A stretch of DNA of 64,000 nt, taken from positions 1-64,000 of the forward strand of contig JAJDEH010000057.1 in NCBI GenBank assembly GCA_029259935.1, written 5' to 3'. Numbering within the stretch: position 1 is the first letter of the stretch; each line of letters starts with the position of its first letter. The position numbers and the translations under genes were made by a program. Positions 52,445 to 62,293 of the stretch are shown here, one piece after another. The stretch comes from Planctomycetota bacterium. GTDB taxonomy: Bacteria > Planctomycetota > Planctomycetia > Pirellulales > Pirellulaceae. The notes under the pieces were generated by a model, which had not been told where the DNA came from, made no database searches, and worked only from the letters and a program-made list of their open reading frames with translations.

Positions 52445-54076
52445 CTACCGACTGGGTAGTTCGATGTGAGAGTCGCTGACTTCCGGCCTGGCAAGCTTCG
52501 TTGTCGCCGAATTGGAAAGCAGCCGCAGTGCACGTTCGGCCGCTTCTTGCACCATCAAACTGCGGTCCATCAGCGAGTCGCGAAGCGCGAGTCGAGCGCC
52601 GTCTGAATCACTCTTGGCCAGAGCCAAGGCCGCTTCCGCGCGTATGAAGTGGTCGTCGTCCTGCAACAGTTCGACGATTTTTTCTTGCAATTGAGAAACG
52701 GCATTCATCGCCGCCGCCGCGCCGATCGCCCGCAGTCGCCGCACGCGTGCCGCGCAAGCCAGTTCTTCCAGCAACGTCGGAACGGCCGTTGGATCGACTT
52801 TCATGACAAGGATGCCCGTGCTGACGCGAACTGTTTCTTCCAGCATATCGAACGCCGAAAGATATCGGCGGATATTAAATTCTGGCAAACACTTTCGCGA
52901 AGCTTCGCGCAGTTCTTCGTGGGAACTGTTTAGCGCTTCGAGCAGGTGTTTCATGGCCGAAGGGATGCCTCGCTCGCGAAGTTGCAGCAAAACGTTCGCG
53001 CGAACTTGGGGATCCGGATCGTCCAACATTTCGACAACCAATTGATTGGCCTCGCTGCCCCGAAACTGGGCCAGCGCGTTGGCGGCCGCCCGCCGGCCGG
53101 GAGTGCTAGTGCCATGAATGACATGCCGCACCACTTCGAAGGCTTCCAAGCGGTTCATGCCCGTCGCCATGACTAATTGAACGGCGGAATGCAGTTCTTC
53201 GTCGGTCAGTCGTTTTAGTAACTCCAGGTCGCCTCGCAACCATTGAACCGACGACATGCGTTTCAAATTGGCACAAGCGGCTTTCGTTGGTTCGTATCCG
53301 ATCTTGGCGAGCAGATGGCGCAAGAACGGCTCGTCGTCTCGGCGAGATAGCAACTGAATCGCCGCCGAGGGTGCCTGCGGATCTTCAAGAAAAGAGAGTA
53401 CCAGGCGAATGATTCCTGGGCGTTTGCTGTGAGTCAGTATATCGACGAAGGGCAGAAAGCAACTGTCATGGGGATTCTGCAAGATCCGCCTGAGCGCGGC
53501 GTTGTCTTTGCGAGCCAGCAACAAGAACGCTTCCAAGACCTCTTGCCGTCGATGCTTGATATAGCGTGCCGTCGATTCTTCCAAACTGCTCAGTGCATGC
53601 CGTCGCATCATGTGCGGATCGCGCCCGCGGCCCGACGTGCGTCGCTTGGCCACATCCTCAAAGAGCCGTTCCGCCAGGTCGATCAATGTTCGACTGACAA
53701 CATCGGCGTTGGGGTTGGACGAGTCTTCGGCCGCATTAATCAGGGCGGACGTTAAATCGTATTCGCCCAGGTCGACGGCGGCCGCGCATCCATTGGTGCA
53801 TTCAACGGAATCGGAACTCAGAATTGCGTCGCGGACAAGTCGCGACATGCGTCCTGGATGCGACTTCGCAATTTCTTTCCACTTCGGTTCCAGTGTTTCC
53901 CAGCGCCGAAGAAGCACCTGTTGTCCGCTGACGCTGCGGCGTTGAAAAATCGCCGACACAGCGCCCTGTTGAATCTCGGCGCACGGCGCGTCCAGCGCCC
54001 GGACCAGCACTCCCGTGGCAGCCTCATTGCCAGTTTCTGACAACAACTTAAGAGTTGTCTCCAAGCCTCCGCTCAT
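52445..54076 (-). CDS. HEAT-repeat protein
   Basis: 543 residues from the ATG at 54076; a GTG at 54088 would add 4 residues. It is all-helical with HEAT/Armadillo-like repeats throughout, for example TPGRRAAANALAQFRGSEANQLVVEMLDDPDPQVRANVLLQLRERGIPSAMKHLLEALNSSHEELREASRKCL, then HFIRAEAALALAKSDSDGARLALRDSLMDRSLMVQEAAERAL. No signal peptide, so it is cytoplasmic. It probably acts as a protein-interaction scaffold with the membrane protein encoded 13 bases downstream. Confidence 0.82.
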   Translation of the reverse strand: MSGGLETTLKLLSETGNEAATGVLVRALDAPCAEIQQGAVSAIFQRRSVSGQQVLLRRWETLEPKWKEIAKSHPGRMSRLVRDAILSSDSVECTNGCAAAVDLGEYDLTSALINAAEDSSNPNADVVSRTLIDLAERLFEDVAKRRTSGRGRDPHMMRRHALSSLEESTARYIKHRRQEVLEAFLLLARKDNAALRRILQNPHDSCFLPFVDILTHSKRPGIIRLVLSFLEDPQAPSAAIQLLSRRDDEPFLRHLLAKIGYEPTKAACANLKRMSSVQWLRGDLELLKRLTDEELHSAVQLVMATGMNRLEAFEVVRHVIHGTSTPGRRAAANALAQFRGSEANQLVVEMLDDPDPQVRANVLLQLRERGIPSAMKHLLEALNSSHEELREASRKCLPEFNIRRYLSAFDMLEETVRVSTGILVMKVDPTAVPTLLEELACAARVRRLRAIGAAAAMNAVSQLQEKIVELLQDDDHFIRAEAALALAKSDSDGARLALRDSLMDRSLMVQEAAERALRLLSNSATTKLARPEVSDSHIELPSR

Positions 54077-54480
54077 GTTTTTGCTCACGGTGAGTGCATA
54101 ATTTCGACTGCGGTCCTCTAATAGAATCTACAACCTGATCCGCGGGGTTTACCTAAAACCACTCCTCGAACCACCTTCATCCCCGGCGCGGCGGCGAATC
54201 GTTCCCGCCAATCGTCAAGGGCTGCCCAGGCCTCCCATTCGGGCTATAAGTCGCAATGCGTCGTTCGGCACTCGCACCACGCTGCCTTTGCGAGTTGCAG
54301 GGCTTGAAACCGCCGGGGCCGCTTGATTTTCGGCTTGTCAGCAGCGAAACTGGGATTAGCACTAGGCCACCAGCGGGTCGCTTCATAACGCGAAAAAAGT
54401 ACCACAAAACGAAAACTTTTGTCCGGCGACGCGGCGCGACTCGTCCTACCACCGCATCATTCCCAATCAAGGAACGCACG
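54077..54480. other. Divergent intergenic region without recognisable gene
   Basis: About 400 bases between the HEAT gene and the small plus-strand gene. It holds an A-rich patch (CGAAAAAAGTACCACAAAAC, near 54391-54410) but no clear box pair, hairpin or repeat. Plus-strand frames here run into the next gene but lack start signals. Confidence 0.4.
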
Positions 54481-54735
54481 ATGTCCATTCCACTGACGGC
54501 CCCCGCCGTTTTGGACAGGGAGTTTCTACAAATTCGCGCCAAGATTTTGGAACTGGCCGCCTCGTTCGACCGATTCGACCGCGGCGATGGCTCGGTCGAC
54601 GACGATCCCCGCTTACGTCGAATCCAGGAAGCCCTGGACGTCTTGCGGGAATCCAAGACCGACCGAGCGGAACAGATCCAACTCGTGTTTTCCAGAGCCT
54701 ACGAGGATGATTGGCAAAAGCAGTTTGGCATGTAG
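54481..54735 (+). CDS. Small conserved-looking helical protein
   Basis: 84 residues from the ATG at 54481 with AAGGAA upstream; in-frame upstream starts have no ribosome site. Helical and charged: LDREFLQIRAKILELAASFDRFDRG, DDDPRLRRIQEALDVLRESK and AEQIQLVFSRAYEDDWQKQFGM. No known domain. It lies 106 bases ahead of the TatD-like gene on the same strand, so they may form an operon. Confidence 0.7.
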   Translation: MSIPLTAPAVLDREFLQIRAKILELAASFDRFDRGDGSVDDDPRLRRIQEALDVLRESKTDRAEQIQLVFSRAYEDDWQKQFGM

Positions 54736-54841
54736 CCGACCGCCGGAGCCCAGCCTTTAGGGCGCGAAGACAGACTCGCGCCTGAATTCCAACCAGCGGC
54801 GGCAGCTTAGACAACTCAAACAGCAAACAAGGCGCTGAAAC

Positions 54842-55681
54842 ATGTATTACTTCGATCCTCACATTCACATGGTGTCCCGGACCACCGACGACTACGAAAC
54901 ACTGGCCCGCATGGGCTGCGTGGGAATGAGTGAACCGGCGTTCTGGGCGGGCTTTGATCGCGGCAGCGTCGATGGCTTTCGCGACTATTTCCGCCAGTTG
55001 ACCGAAGTCGAACCGCGCCGCGCCGCGGAATACGGCATCCAGCACTACACTTGGCTGTGCATCAACGCCAAGGAAGCGGAGAATGTGGAACTTTCGCGCG
55101 AAGTCATCGCCATGATTCCCGAATTTATCAACCAGCCGAACGTGCTGGGCATCGGCGAAATCGGGCTTAACAAAAACACTCGCAACGAAGCCACGATTTT
55201 CATGGAGCACTTGGATCTGGCGGTCAAATACGATCAACAGATTCTCATTCATACGCCTCATCTTGAGGACAAGTATCAAGGAACGCGAATGATTCTGGAT
55301 ATGCTGTGCGACGACAGCCGCTTGGATCACAGCCGTATCCTTGTCGACCACGTGGAAGAACACACCGTCAGAAGCGTGCTCGACGAAGGCTTTTGGGCCG
55401 GCATGACCCTGTACCCCGTCACCAAGTGCACTCCGCAGCGGGCGGCCGATATCATCGAGATGTACGGTCCCGAGCGGCTGTGCGTCAATTCGGCCGGCGA
55501 TTGGGGTCCTTCCAAACCAACGGCCGTCCCTGATTTGATCTTCGAAATGAAACGTCGCGGCCACTCGGAAAGCCTCATCCGCCGAGTGGTCTATGAGAAT
55601 CCGCTGGAGTTCTTCAGTCAGAGCGAGCATTTTCATTTTACGCCGCCGGAAATCGCTTCGACGGTTGAAGCCGACGGCTGA
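54842..55681 (+). CDS. TatD-like metal-dependent hydrolase
   Basis: 279 residues in an amidohydrolase/TatD-type barrel. Likely metal ligands are Asp5, His7 and His9 (FDPHIHM), Glu106 (GIGEIGLNK), His137 and His140 (LIHTPH), His170 (VDHVEEH) and the Asp of NSAGDWG. The start HIHMVSRTTDDYETLARMGCVGMSEPAFW is characteristic of a TatD branch that in other bacteria belongs to 'ebo' secondary-metabolite clusters. No other ebo gene is here, so that link is only by sequence type. A cytoplasmic hydrolase; substrate unknown. Confidence 0.85.
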   Translation: MYYFDPHIHMVSRTTDDYETLARMGCVGMSEPAFWAGFDRGSVDGFRDYFRQLTEVEPRRAAEYGIQHYTWLCINAKEAENVELSREVIAMIPEFINQPNVLGIGEIGLNKNTRNEATIFMEHLDLAVKYDQQILIHTPHLEDKYQGTRMILDMLCDDSRLDHSRILVDHVEEHTVRSVLDEGFWAGMTLYPVTKCTPQRAADIIEMYGPERLCVNSAGDWGPSKPTAVPDLIFEMKRRGHSESLIRRVVYENPLEFFSQSEHFHFTPPEIASTVEADG

Positions 55682-55815
55682 ATTCGAACGCCAAACCGAT
55701 CCAAGATCGATCCCATTCCGCCAAGATCGTACGCCGCCAGGAGCCCAAACATATCTTTGCTGCATATCTGGAACCCTTCGCGAATTGTGAACCCCTTGGC
55801 GACCGCGTCCTCAGC

Positions 55816-56133
55816 GTGTTACAAGCGCTCCCGGATGCGGTGCAGCGCGATTTTCTTGAGGATTCCCGGTTCCATGTTACGTTGGAAACTTTCGTACCGG
55901 GAAAGGGATGGACTCTATGGATGGCCAGCCCTGGCGCTAGTGGGAACGAGAGCCGCTGTGTCGTTTTGAGAGAACGCCTGGCCCATTGCTCCGAGTCCTT
56001 CGCCTTCTACGTGATTGCCCACGAATTCGCTCACGCGTTTCTCCGCAACGGCGGCTGGGGTGCCATCAGCGACCAGGAAGAAGCGGCCGACGCGCTGGCC
56101 GCCAGTTGGGGCTTTTGCCGCCCGACCGAATAA
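55816..56133 (+). CDS. Short HExxH metalloprotease-like protein
   Basis: 105 residues from a GTG at 55816. Zinc-binding motif HEFAH lies in SESFAFYVIAHEFAHAFLRN, followed by a likely third ligand in DQEEAADALAASWGF (Glu in an EExxAD pattern), as in gluzincin-type minimal peptidases. The same frame is open and protein-like upstream to 55669 (RRQEPKHIFAAYLEPFANCE) but has no ATG, GTG or TTG there. So the true start is either the GTG or the gene has lost its 5' end. No signal peptide. Confidence 0.6.
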   Translation: MLQALPDAVQRDFLEDSRFHVTLETFVPGKGWTLWMASPGASGNESRCVVLRERLAHCSESFAFYVIAHEFAHAFLRNGGWGAISDQEEAADALAASWGFCRPTE

Positions 56134-56182
56134 CCGGTTGCTTCTCACCTGTTCCCTGAACGAACTCAAGTCGGTCCGCCCT

Positions 56183-57220
56183 TCACACAGCGGCCGCGAG
56201 CGTAAGTGCCCCCTGAACCACGACAAGTTCGTCGAACTTGGGTGGCACGATGACGAACGCGTTGACAAGCGGCGGGAATACATAGCGACGGACCTGTTTG
56301 CGCAGCGGAACATAAAACAATTGCTCGCCCATCAAGGAAACGCCGCCGCCAACCACGATGACGTCGGGCGCGATCAGTGTCACGACCTGGGCAACCGCCC
56401 AACCTAGCGCCTGTGACGAATGTTCCAGAACTTCACGGGCGACTTCGTTGCCCTCGGCGGCGGCCTGGCCGATCATTTTGGTCGTCAGACCATCCAAATC
56501 TTGGTCACAACGATTGAGCAGATCGGAAATGTACTCGTCGTCGGCCTGCCGTGCCCTGGCCATGCTGAGATGCAGTTGCTCGCGGCTGGTCTGCCTTTTT
56601 GCCTGCTGCATGGATGCAAAGGGCGGCGAGACTTCGCCCGAGATTCTGGCCCGGGCCGTCGCGGCAATACCCCAGCCGCTGGCGATCGACTCGACGGTTG
56701 CATCCGGCCGGTCGTCGTGAAGTCCCGGGCGCAAATGCCCAATTTCCGCCGCGGCGGGGCGGCCTTGCCCATGCAATTGGCCGTCGACCACCAAGCCGCC
56801 TCCGATGCCCGTACCCACCGTGACGTAAAACACGGTCCTCGCGCCGGTTCCCGCGCCAAAGCGGGCTTCGGCCAACGACGCGCAGTCGCAATCATTGCCG
56901 AGCGATGCGGGCAAGCCGAGCGTGGTTTCCGTCCACTGGACCAATTGAAAATCGTCCCAGCCGGCAACTTGATGGCTTGTAATCACGCGGCCCGACGCTG
57001 AGTCCACGGGCCCGCCAAAGCCGTATCCGATTCGCTCGACGTCGTGCTTTTGCATCAAGGCGCGGGCGGCGGATTCGATTTGCTCGAGGATCCCCATCGC
57101 CCCATGGTCCGCGGCGATATCGCGACGCTCGATGGCCACCAGATCCGAGCCGTCGCCGTGCCCGATGCCAAGCTGCAATTTGGTTCCGCCGATTTCGATG
57201 CCGAGAAACATGGACGTCAT
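56183..57220 (-). CDS. ROK-family sugar kinase
   Basis: 345 residues. The start at 57220 (5 bases after the SIS gene's stop) gives MTSMFLGIEIGGTKLQLGIG; the ATG at 57211 is equally possible. Phosphate loop EIGGTK, then GFGGPVDSASGRV, NDCDCASLAEARFGAGTGARTVFYVTVGTGIGGGLVVDGQ, GEIGH-type AEIGHLRPG and a C-terminal VVVGGGVSLMG. The catalytic Asp is in GNDCD. The zinc-binding CxCGxxGC motif of many ROK proteins is absent. It phosphorylates a sugar. Coupled with the SIS isomerase upstream it suggests one sugar-phosphate pathway. Confidence 0.88.
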   Translation of the reverse strand: MTSMFLGIEIGGTKLQLGIGHGDGSDLVAIERRDIAADHGAMGILEQIESAARALMQKHDVERIGYGFGGPVDSASGRVITSHQVAGWDDFQLVQWTETTLGLPASLGNDCDCASLAEARFGAGTGARTVFYVTVGTGIGGGLVVDGQLHGQGRPAAAEIGHLRPGLHDDRPDATVESIASGWGIAATARARISGEVSPPFASMQQAKRQTSREQLHLSMARARQADDEYISDLLNRCDQDLDGLTTKMIGQAAAEGNEVAREVLEHSSQALGWAVAQVVTLIAPDVIVVGGGVSLMGEQLFYVPLRKQVRRYVFPPLVNAFVIVPPKFDELVVVQGALTLAAAV

Positions 57221-57225
57221 CCGAG

Positions 57226-57840
57226 TCAGCCGCCATGGGCATAGCGGCCTTCGTTGTTGATGCGGGCGAAGACATCGTTCAACACCCAGTGAAACAGGCA
57301 CAGGTGGATACTCTCGACCATGCCCATGTCGTCCAGTTCCACATGCAAGCCGTCTTGCTGCATTTCTTTCAGCTTGCCGCCGCCGTAGCCGGTCAGACCA
57401 AACGTCACGAGCTCGTGGCGATTCGCCCAGTCGACGGCATTGAGAATATTGGGACTGTTGCCCGAACCGCTGATGGCGAGCAACAAATCGCCCCGTCCGC
57501 CATAGTTCATCAGTTGCTGGACAAAGATCTGGTCGTACGCCAAGTCATTTCCAACCGCCATCAGCCAGCCGGCATTATCGGTCAGACTGAGTACCTTGAG
57601 CCGCTTCTTGGATTCGTCGTGCAGGTCCGTCTCGCGAAGCGTACTCTTGCCGAGATCTTCGCTCATATGGCTGGCCGTGGTCCCGGAACCGCCGTTGCCT
57701 ATGATGAAAACGAACCGGTCGTTCCGCCACGCGTCGAAAATCAGGTCGGCCCAACGCTCGAGCTCTTTTCGGTCGATGCGGTCTAGCTCGTGGCGAAGCC
57801 GGTCGAGGTAGGCATTGGATGCCAATTGCGCGCCTAACAT
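57226..57840 (-). CDS. SIS-domain protein, GmhA-like (phosphoheptose isomerase type)
   Basis: 204 residues, the size of GmhA. The SIS fold is clear: FIIGNGGSGTTASHMSEDLGKST (sugar-phosphate loop), then DLLLAISGSGNSPNILNAVDWAN and LVTFGLTGYGGGKLKEMQQDGLHVELDDMGMVESIHLCLFHWVLNDVF. GmhA converts sedoheptulose-7-phosphate to heptose-7-phosphate for LPS core. The GNGGS and SGSGNS motifs match, but close relatives act on other sugar phosphates. Followed within 5 bases by the ROK kinase gene. Confidence 0.85.
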   Translation of the reverse strand: MLGAQLASNAYLDRLRHELDRIDRKELERWADLIFDAWRNDRFVFIIGNGGSGTTASHMSEDLGKSTLRETDLHDESKKRLKVLSLTDNAGWLMAVGNDLAYDQIFVQQLMNYGGRGDLLLAISGSGNSPNILNAVDWANRHELVTFGLTGYGGGKLKEMQQDGLHVELDDMGMVESIHLCLFHWVLNDVFARINNEGRYAHGG

Positions 57841-57904
57841 GCTGTCGAAAGTCTCCCAAAGCTAATTAATTAGGAATTCGGACCGTCGCGGGCCAACTTG
57901 TTTC

Positions 57905-60900
57905 TTACGATCCCTGTTGGATCGTGGAATAGACTTTCCAACCGTCGCCGTCGGAATGCCTCCACGCTAGAATCCGATATTGATGAAAATTCGCTGGCTC
58001 GCCCGGCTTAAGGTGCGGCAGCAGCAATGGACTCTCACGGAACGTGGCCGTCACCCGGCTGATTCCATTCGCGCCGAATTCAACATCGTCCACGGTCAAC
58101 CACTGCCGCTCGAGGGCACCGCCCACGGGCAGTGCTACTTGCACCGCGACTTCCTGCTCGGGGCCGCGCCGCGAAAAAAACAATCCGAATTGCCGAATCA
58201 AGCGTAGATTTCCCAGGTAGTATTTGTAATTGCTCGGCAGCGGAAGCCAGACTTTTTCGCCTTGGCTCTCAATCTGTTTCACGGCGTTCCCGCTTGTGAG
58301 CGTCTCCCGCAACGGTTGGCTGTTTTCTAGCAACCGGCTGTCCGAAGACAGGTAGATCGCCGTACAGTCCTCATTGGCTAGCGCGGCGGCGAAGCGGACC
58401 AGTTCGGCAACCTGTGATTCCTTTTCCGCCACTCCGCCAATCTCCAGCCAAGCGCCCGATTCCGCCACCCGTGTTCGCAGCGCGTCCGATTCAATTTCCA
58501 GGTCCTCAATTTCGTCCGGTGAAAAAATTGGTTTTTCTCCCCAAGTGAAATAAACCGATCGATCACCGAATTGAATGACTCGAGTCACTCGCGCATCGGG
58601 CTCACCTTCGCCGGGTAGCGTGACGACACGTGCCTCGATGCCGGCTTGCTCGACCAACACATTGACTGCTTGTTCCGTCATGGGTTGGGCGTCTTGCGCG
58701 AGGAACATCACGATGCGGATCGCGTCAGGCCTGGGCAAGGGCGGAGGCACCGCTTGTCGCAGCGCCAGCAACTCGGGACTTCGCGCGAGGGCACCGACAT
58801 CCTCGTCTTCGTACAGATCGGATGCGGCCGTTCGCTGTTTCTTCAAGATCTCAATCGCCCGCGGATATTGACCTAGCTTGAGATGGACCAGCGCCAAAAG
58901 ATAGAGTTTCCCCTGCTCGTCGTAAACAGATTGGGCGAAGGTTTTGGCTTGCTCGGTTTCACCCATCCGCAAGTAGCTGCGCACCAACCATTCTTGCAGC
59001 ACACCAACGGTATTTGCATCCCATTCCGACCGCCTCGCGATGTCAAACGGAGCCAGCAACCGAATGACTTGTTGGTAACGGCCTCGTTGCCAGGCGGCTT
59101 GAACTTGCATCCGAATGCATTCGGAGGAGTCGGGAAACTGTGAACGATGAAGGCTGACTAACTCTTCCCATTGACCCCACCTTTGTTTAAGAATCAAGGC
59201 TCGCCCGATGTAAGGGAACACTTCTTCGGGCGGCCCCAGTTCTCGATAAGCCAAGATCGAATCGTGAGTCGCGATACGGGCGTCGATCCATGCAGAACGG
59301 ATTGCATCCCTTGTCTCCTCGTCCGACTCGTCCACGGCGCGAAACGCTCTTGAGTATGCGCCCTCGGCACCGACGTAGTCCTCTTCATGAACGCAGACAC
59401 GGCCCTGGTAAAAGCCCAGCCATGGATCGTTTGGGAAATTCACGCGATGACGTTCATTTAATTGCTTCAGCGACTTCCACTTCTCCCGCCAGTAACAAAG
59501 TCGCGCCAACTGGAGAAAACTCTCTTCCGAGGCTCCTTGAGCATCATAGGCCTCCAAAACGAGTTCCGCTCCTACATGGGCTTGCGCGCGAATCGGTCCA
59601 ACCAAATCCAGCGTCTCTTCATCGGAGGTCGACGCCAATTCCTTGTTGAAGAAGTCGACCGCTTCGGCATACTTTTCTTCGTTGTTGAGCAGCTTCCCAG
59701 TGTAAAACAGCAGCCAAGGATCTTGCGGCACTTTCTTTCGGTGCTCGGCAATCAACTGGCGCAGAAGTTCATCAGTAAAGCCAGTGTATTCGTCGTCGTA
59801 CAGGTCAGTCAGCAAATAGAAGGCGTTCTCGGCATCAGGCGCTTGATGGTACGCTTCGATAGTCTTTCCCGCGCGGTGCATGGCTGTGAAGTAGTGTTCC
59901 GAGTAGCTCTCGCGAACTTCGTTGTCGGGTTCACTCAGCACGGCCTTCAGGTACGCGTCGGCGGCGTCTTGCCATTGCTCTTCGATAGCATGCGCGTGCC
60001 CTTCGACTACATGTAACAGCGGTGAGGATTTTTCCTTCTCTCGTAGTGCGTCCGCGACGGCTCGTGTGCCTTCGACTTCGTCGTAAACCCAGAATCGTTC
60101 GGCCAACGACGCAGCCATATCTAATGGGTCGGAACATCGCGCCAGCGTCGAGGCGATCAAATTGTTCTTGGCTTCCTTGTCTGCCCATAGTGCGAACGAG
60201 ACTAGGGCATCCTCATTTTCGGGATCGATCTCGACAAGTTGGCGCCAAGCGTCAATCGCTTGGTCCAATTGCCCCAGCGCGACGTAACTCGCCGATCGGA
60301 TCTTGAGCGAGCGCGGCCCGCGGCCCGCGAACTGCTCGTACTTGGCCGCCCAATCCAGGGCCTGTTGATAATTCTCCAATGCCAAATGCGATTCGGCCAA
60401 GACGTAGTATCCGCATGGGCAACGATCGGGGTCGAGCATTTTCTCGGCGGTCGTAATCGCCAGTTCATATTCGCCCGTCCGATACCAGGCCATGGCGATT
60501 CGGCTGTGCGCGAAGTCTTGAAACTCCGGCAAAATACGTCGCCTTTCGGCTCGGCGGATGATTTGTCGAGTCTCTTCCAAATCGTCAGAAGCATAGGACT
60601 CACTCACGTCGTCCATCACTACAATGTGATTGTCGCTCCACGGATCGTCGTCGTGCGCTATTTGAATGGCCCAATCGGATGTCGACCGATAACCGTCTTC
60701 CAAAAACTCCCAGTCGTACAGCTTCCAGCGTCCGCCGTCGCGAACGAGCCAGAACCGCATTTCCCAACACTCCTCACCCGACCAAAGATAGGCGTAAACG
60801 AGCGACTCGCGGCCGTCGTCGCTGGGTTGCACGTGCGTAATTTCGTATCTGTCCCAAACGGCGGGAATCTCCAATCCCTCTTCAATCGAAAACTCGACCT

Positions 60901-61366
60901 GGATCTTTTCGAAGTAATTCAGGCTTGGCGCATGGCTGCTTTGTTGAAACTCCCGAAAGTGGCGATTGGTGTCGACCAGACGGGCAAACGCCGCCGCGTC
61001 TGTTTGAGTAGCCTCGACAAGCTTGTCGAACAAGCGGCGATAGGCGTGCATTTCGCGTTGGTTGGTCGGCAAGTCAAGCTCGGCGTCGAAAGCCACGGCC
61101 ACTTCGCGGCACTTTTCCTCCACCGGCTGATCGTCACGGGGGAAAGGAGATACCTGAGCCTGCCCGCCCTGTCCCAAGTCGTAGTACAAGATGTAACCAA
61201 AAAAACCGCAACATAAGATTCCACAGAAACCCAAAGCCCCCACCAGAAACAACACGGTAAGCCACAAACGGCTTCGCGAAGAACGACGTGTTTCGTCAAA
61301 TTCTTCGTGAGGTGGAAATTCGTAGGGACGGAATTCGTGGGGAGGTGGTGGCTGCCAGTGCGACAT
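57905..61366 (-). CDS. Very large single-pass TPR protein
   Basis: 1153 residues from the ATG at 61366 (MSHWQPPPPHEF); an ATG at 61393 would add 9 residues. A Pro/His/Glu-rich cytoplasmic tail is followed by one helix (LWLTVLFLVGALGFCGILCCGFFGYILYY, about 34-62). A soluble NTF2-like segment comes next (VAVAFDAELDLPTNQREMHAYRRLFDKLVEA to WKLYDWEFLEDG). Long TPR arrays follow (YYVLAESHLALENYQQALDWAAKYEQFAG, IDAWRQLVEIDPENEDALVSFALWADKEAK) up to about residue 850. The last 250 residues are a beta-rich domain that occurs in other planctomycete TPR proteins. No enzyme motif. It probably anchors a complex at the membrane. Confidence 0.8.
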   Translation of the reverse strand: MSHWQPPPPHEFRPYEFPPHEEFDETRRSSRSRLWLTVLFLVGALGFCGILCCGFFGYILYYDLGQGGQAQVSPFPRDDQPVEEKCREVAVAFDAELDLPTNQREMHAYRRLFDKLVEATQTDAAAFARLVDTNRHFREFQQSSHAPSLNYFEKIQVEFSIEEGLEIPAVWDRYEITHVQPSDDGRESLVYAYLWSGEECWEMRFWLVRDGGRWKLYDWEFLEDGYRSTSDWAIQIAHDDDPWSDNHIVVMDDVSESYASDDLEETRQIIRRAERRRILPEFQDFAHSRIAMAWYRTGEYELAITTAEKMLDPDRCPCGYYVLAESHLALENYQQALDWAAKYEQFAGRGPRSLKIRSASYVALGQLDQAIDAWRQLVEIDPENEDALVSFALWADKEAKNNLIASTLARCSDPLDMAASLAERFWVYDEVEGTRAVADALREKEKSSPLLHVVEGHAHAIEEQWQDAADAYLKAVLSEPDNEVRESYSEHYFTAMHRAGKTIEAYHQAPDAENAFYLLTDLYDDEYTGFTDELLRQLIAEHRKKVPQDPWLLFYTGKLLNNEEKYAEAVDFFNKELASTSDEETLDLVGPIRAQAHVGAELVLEAYDAQGASEESFLQLARLCYWREKWKSLKQLNERHRVNFPNDPWLGFYQGRVCVHEEDYVGAEGAYSRAFRAVDESDEETRDAIRSAWIDARIATHDSILAYRELGPPEEVFPYIGRALILKQRWGQWEELVSLHRSQFPDSSECIRMQVQAAWQRGRYQQVIRLLAPFDIARRSEWDANTVGVLQEWLVRSYLRMGETEQAKTFAQSVYDEQGKLYLLALVHLKLGQYPRAIEILKKQRTAASDLYEDEDVGALARSPELLALRQAVPPPLPRPDAIRIVMFLAQDAQPMTEQAVNVLVEQAGIEARVVTLPGEGEPDARVTRVIQFGDRSVYFTWGEKPIFSPDEIEDLEIESDALRTRVAESGAWLEIGGVAEKESQVAELVRFAAALANEDCTAIYLSSDSRLLENSQPLRETLTSGNAVKQIESQGEKVWLPLPSNYKYYLGNLRLIRQFGLFFSRRGPEQEVAVQVALPVGGALERQWLTVDDVEFGANGISRVTATFRESPLLLPHLKPGEPANFHQYRILAWRHSDGDGWKVYSTIQQGS

Positions 61367-61485
61367 GGTTCGACGGATTAGCGGGGCATGCAACGGGTGT
61401 CCAGGATCGGTATATTACCACATGAAACTATGATGTGACGAATTTTCGAATCCCACGAGCCTGGGTGACCTTCAAGGAGTAGAAC

Positions 61486-62268
61486 GTGCGAAAAAGCAAA
61501 GCAGCGGCGCGGTTGCGAGCCGGCGAACCGGTACGGATGTGTGTGTTGGGACATTTCATTCCCTCGTTTATCCATCACGCTGCCCATTTCGGCTACGACT
61601 GCATTTGGCTCGATCTAGAACACCGCTGTTTTAGCGAGCGAGAAGTGCAATCGCTGTTAGCCACGTTCCATGCGGCCGACATCGACTGCCTGTTGCGGCC
61701 GCCGACGAAAGAGAAAACTCGCCTGTGCCGATATTTGGAAGACGGCGCCAGCGGCCTGCTGGTCCCGCTGGTGTCGACGGCCGATCAAGCGCGGCAGTTG
61801 GTCGACGCCGTCAAGTTTCCTCCCGTGGGCGAACGTGGCTTGGACGGAGCGGGACTCGATTCCAATTTCTACTTACACGGCGGCCCGGGTGAATACGTCG
61901 ACCATGCGAGCCGGGAATCCTTTTTGGTCGTGCAGATCGAAACACCCGAGGCCGTCCATAACGCCAGTGACATCGCTGCCGTGGAGGGCGTCGACGGCCT
62001 GTTCGTCGGACCGGGCGACTTGCAAATGCGAATTGATCGGACCGACGCCGGTGGCATGACCGTCGAAGAGGCCTATCAAACCGTGGCCCACGCCGCCGCA
62101 AAACATGGAAAAGCCTGGGGATGTCCGGCCGGCTCAGCCGAGCAAGTCGCCAAGTTGCACGGCCAAGGGGCCCAACTCATTGCTCATGGAAATGATTTTA
62201 TCACGCTGATGAACATGCTGCGTAATTGCGCGGAAGATTTGGAAGCCGCTTACGGTTCATCGACTTAG
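61486..62268 (+). CDS. HpcH/HpaI-family aldolase
   Basis: 260 residues starting at a GTG with AAGGAG 8 bases upstream. The TIM-barrel class II aldolase family cleaves hydroxy-keto acids to pyruvate and an aldehyde using a divalent metal. Visible residues: His46 in WLDLEHRCFS, Arg71 in LRPPTK, GASGLLVPLVSTADQARQLVDAVKFPPVGERG (core), Glu152 in VQIETPEAV (metal) and Asp178 in FVGPGDL (metal). The substrate could be a 2-keto-3-deoxy sugar acid or another hydroxy acid. It is followed 25 bases later by the DinB-like/DUF1572 gene. Confidence 0.9.
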   Translation: MRKSKAAARLRAGEPVRMCVLGHFIPSFIHHAAHFGYDCIWLDLEHRCFSEREVQSLLATFHAADIDCLLRPPTKEKTRLCRYLEDGASGLLVPLVSTADQARQLVDAVKFPPVGERGLDGAGLDSNFYLHGGPGEYVDHASRESFLVVQIETPEAVHNASDIAAVEGVDGLFVGPGDLQMRIDRTDAGGMTVEEAYQTVAHAAAKHGKAWGCPAGSAEQVAKLHGQGAQLIAHGNDFITLMNMLRNCAEDLEAAYGSST

Positions 62269-62293
62269 TCCGAACCGCGGTACGGAGTTTGTC

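Noticed and set aside
54467..55765. 432-residue minus-strand ORF opposite the TatD-like and small genes
   Set aside because: It lies antisense to two genes with good motifs and Shine-Dalgarno sequences; a GC-rich shadow.
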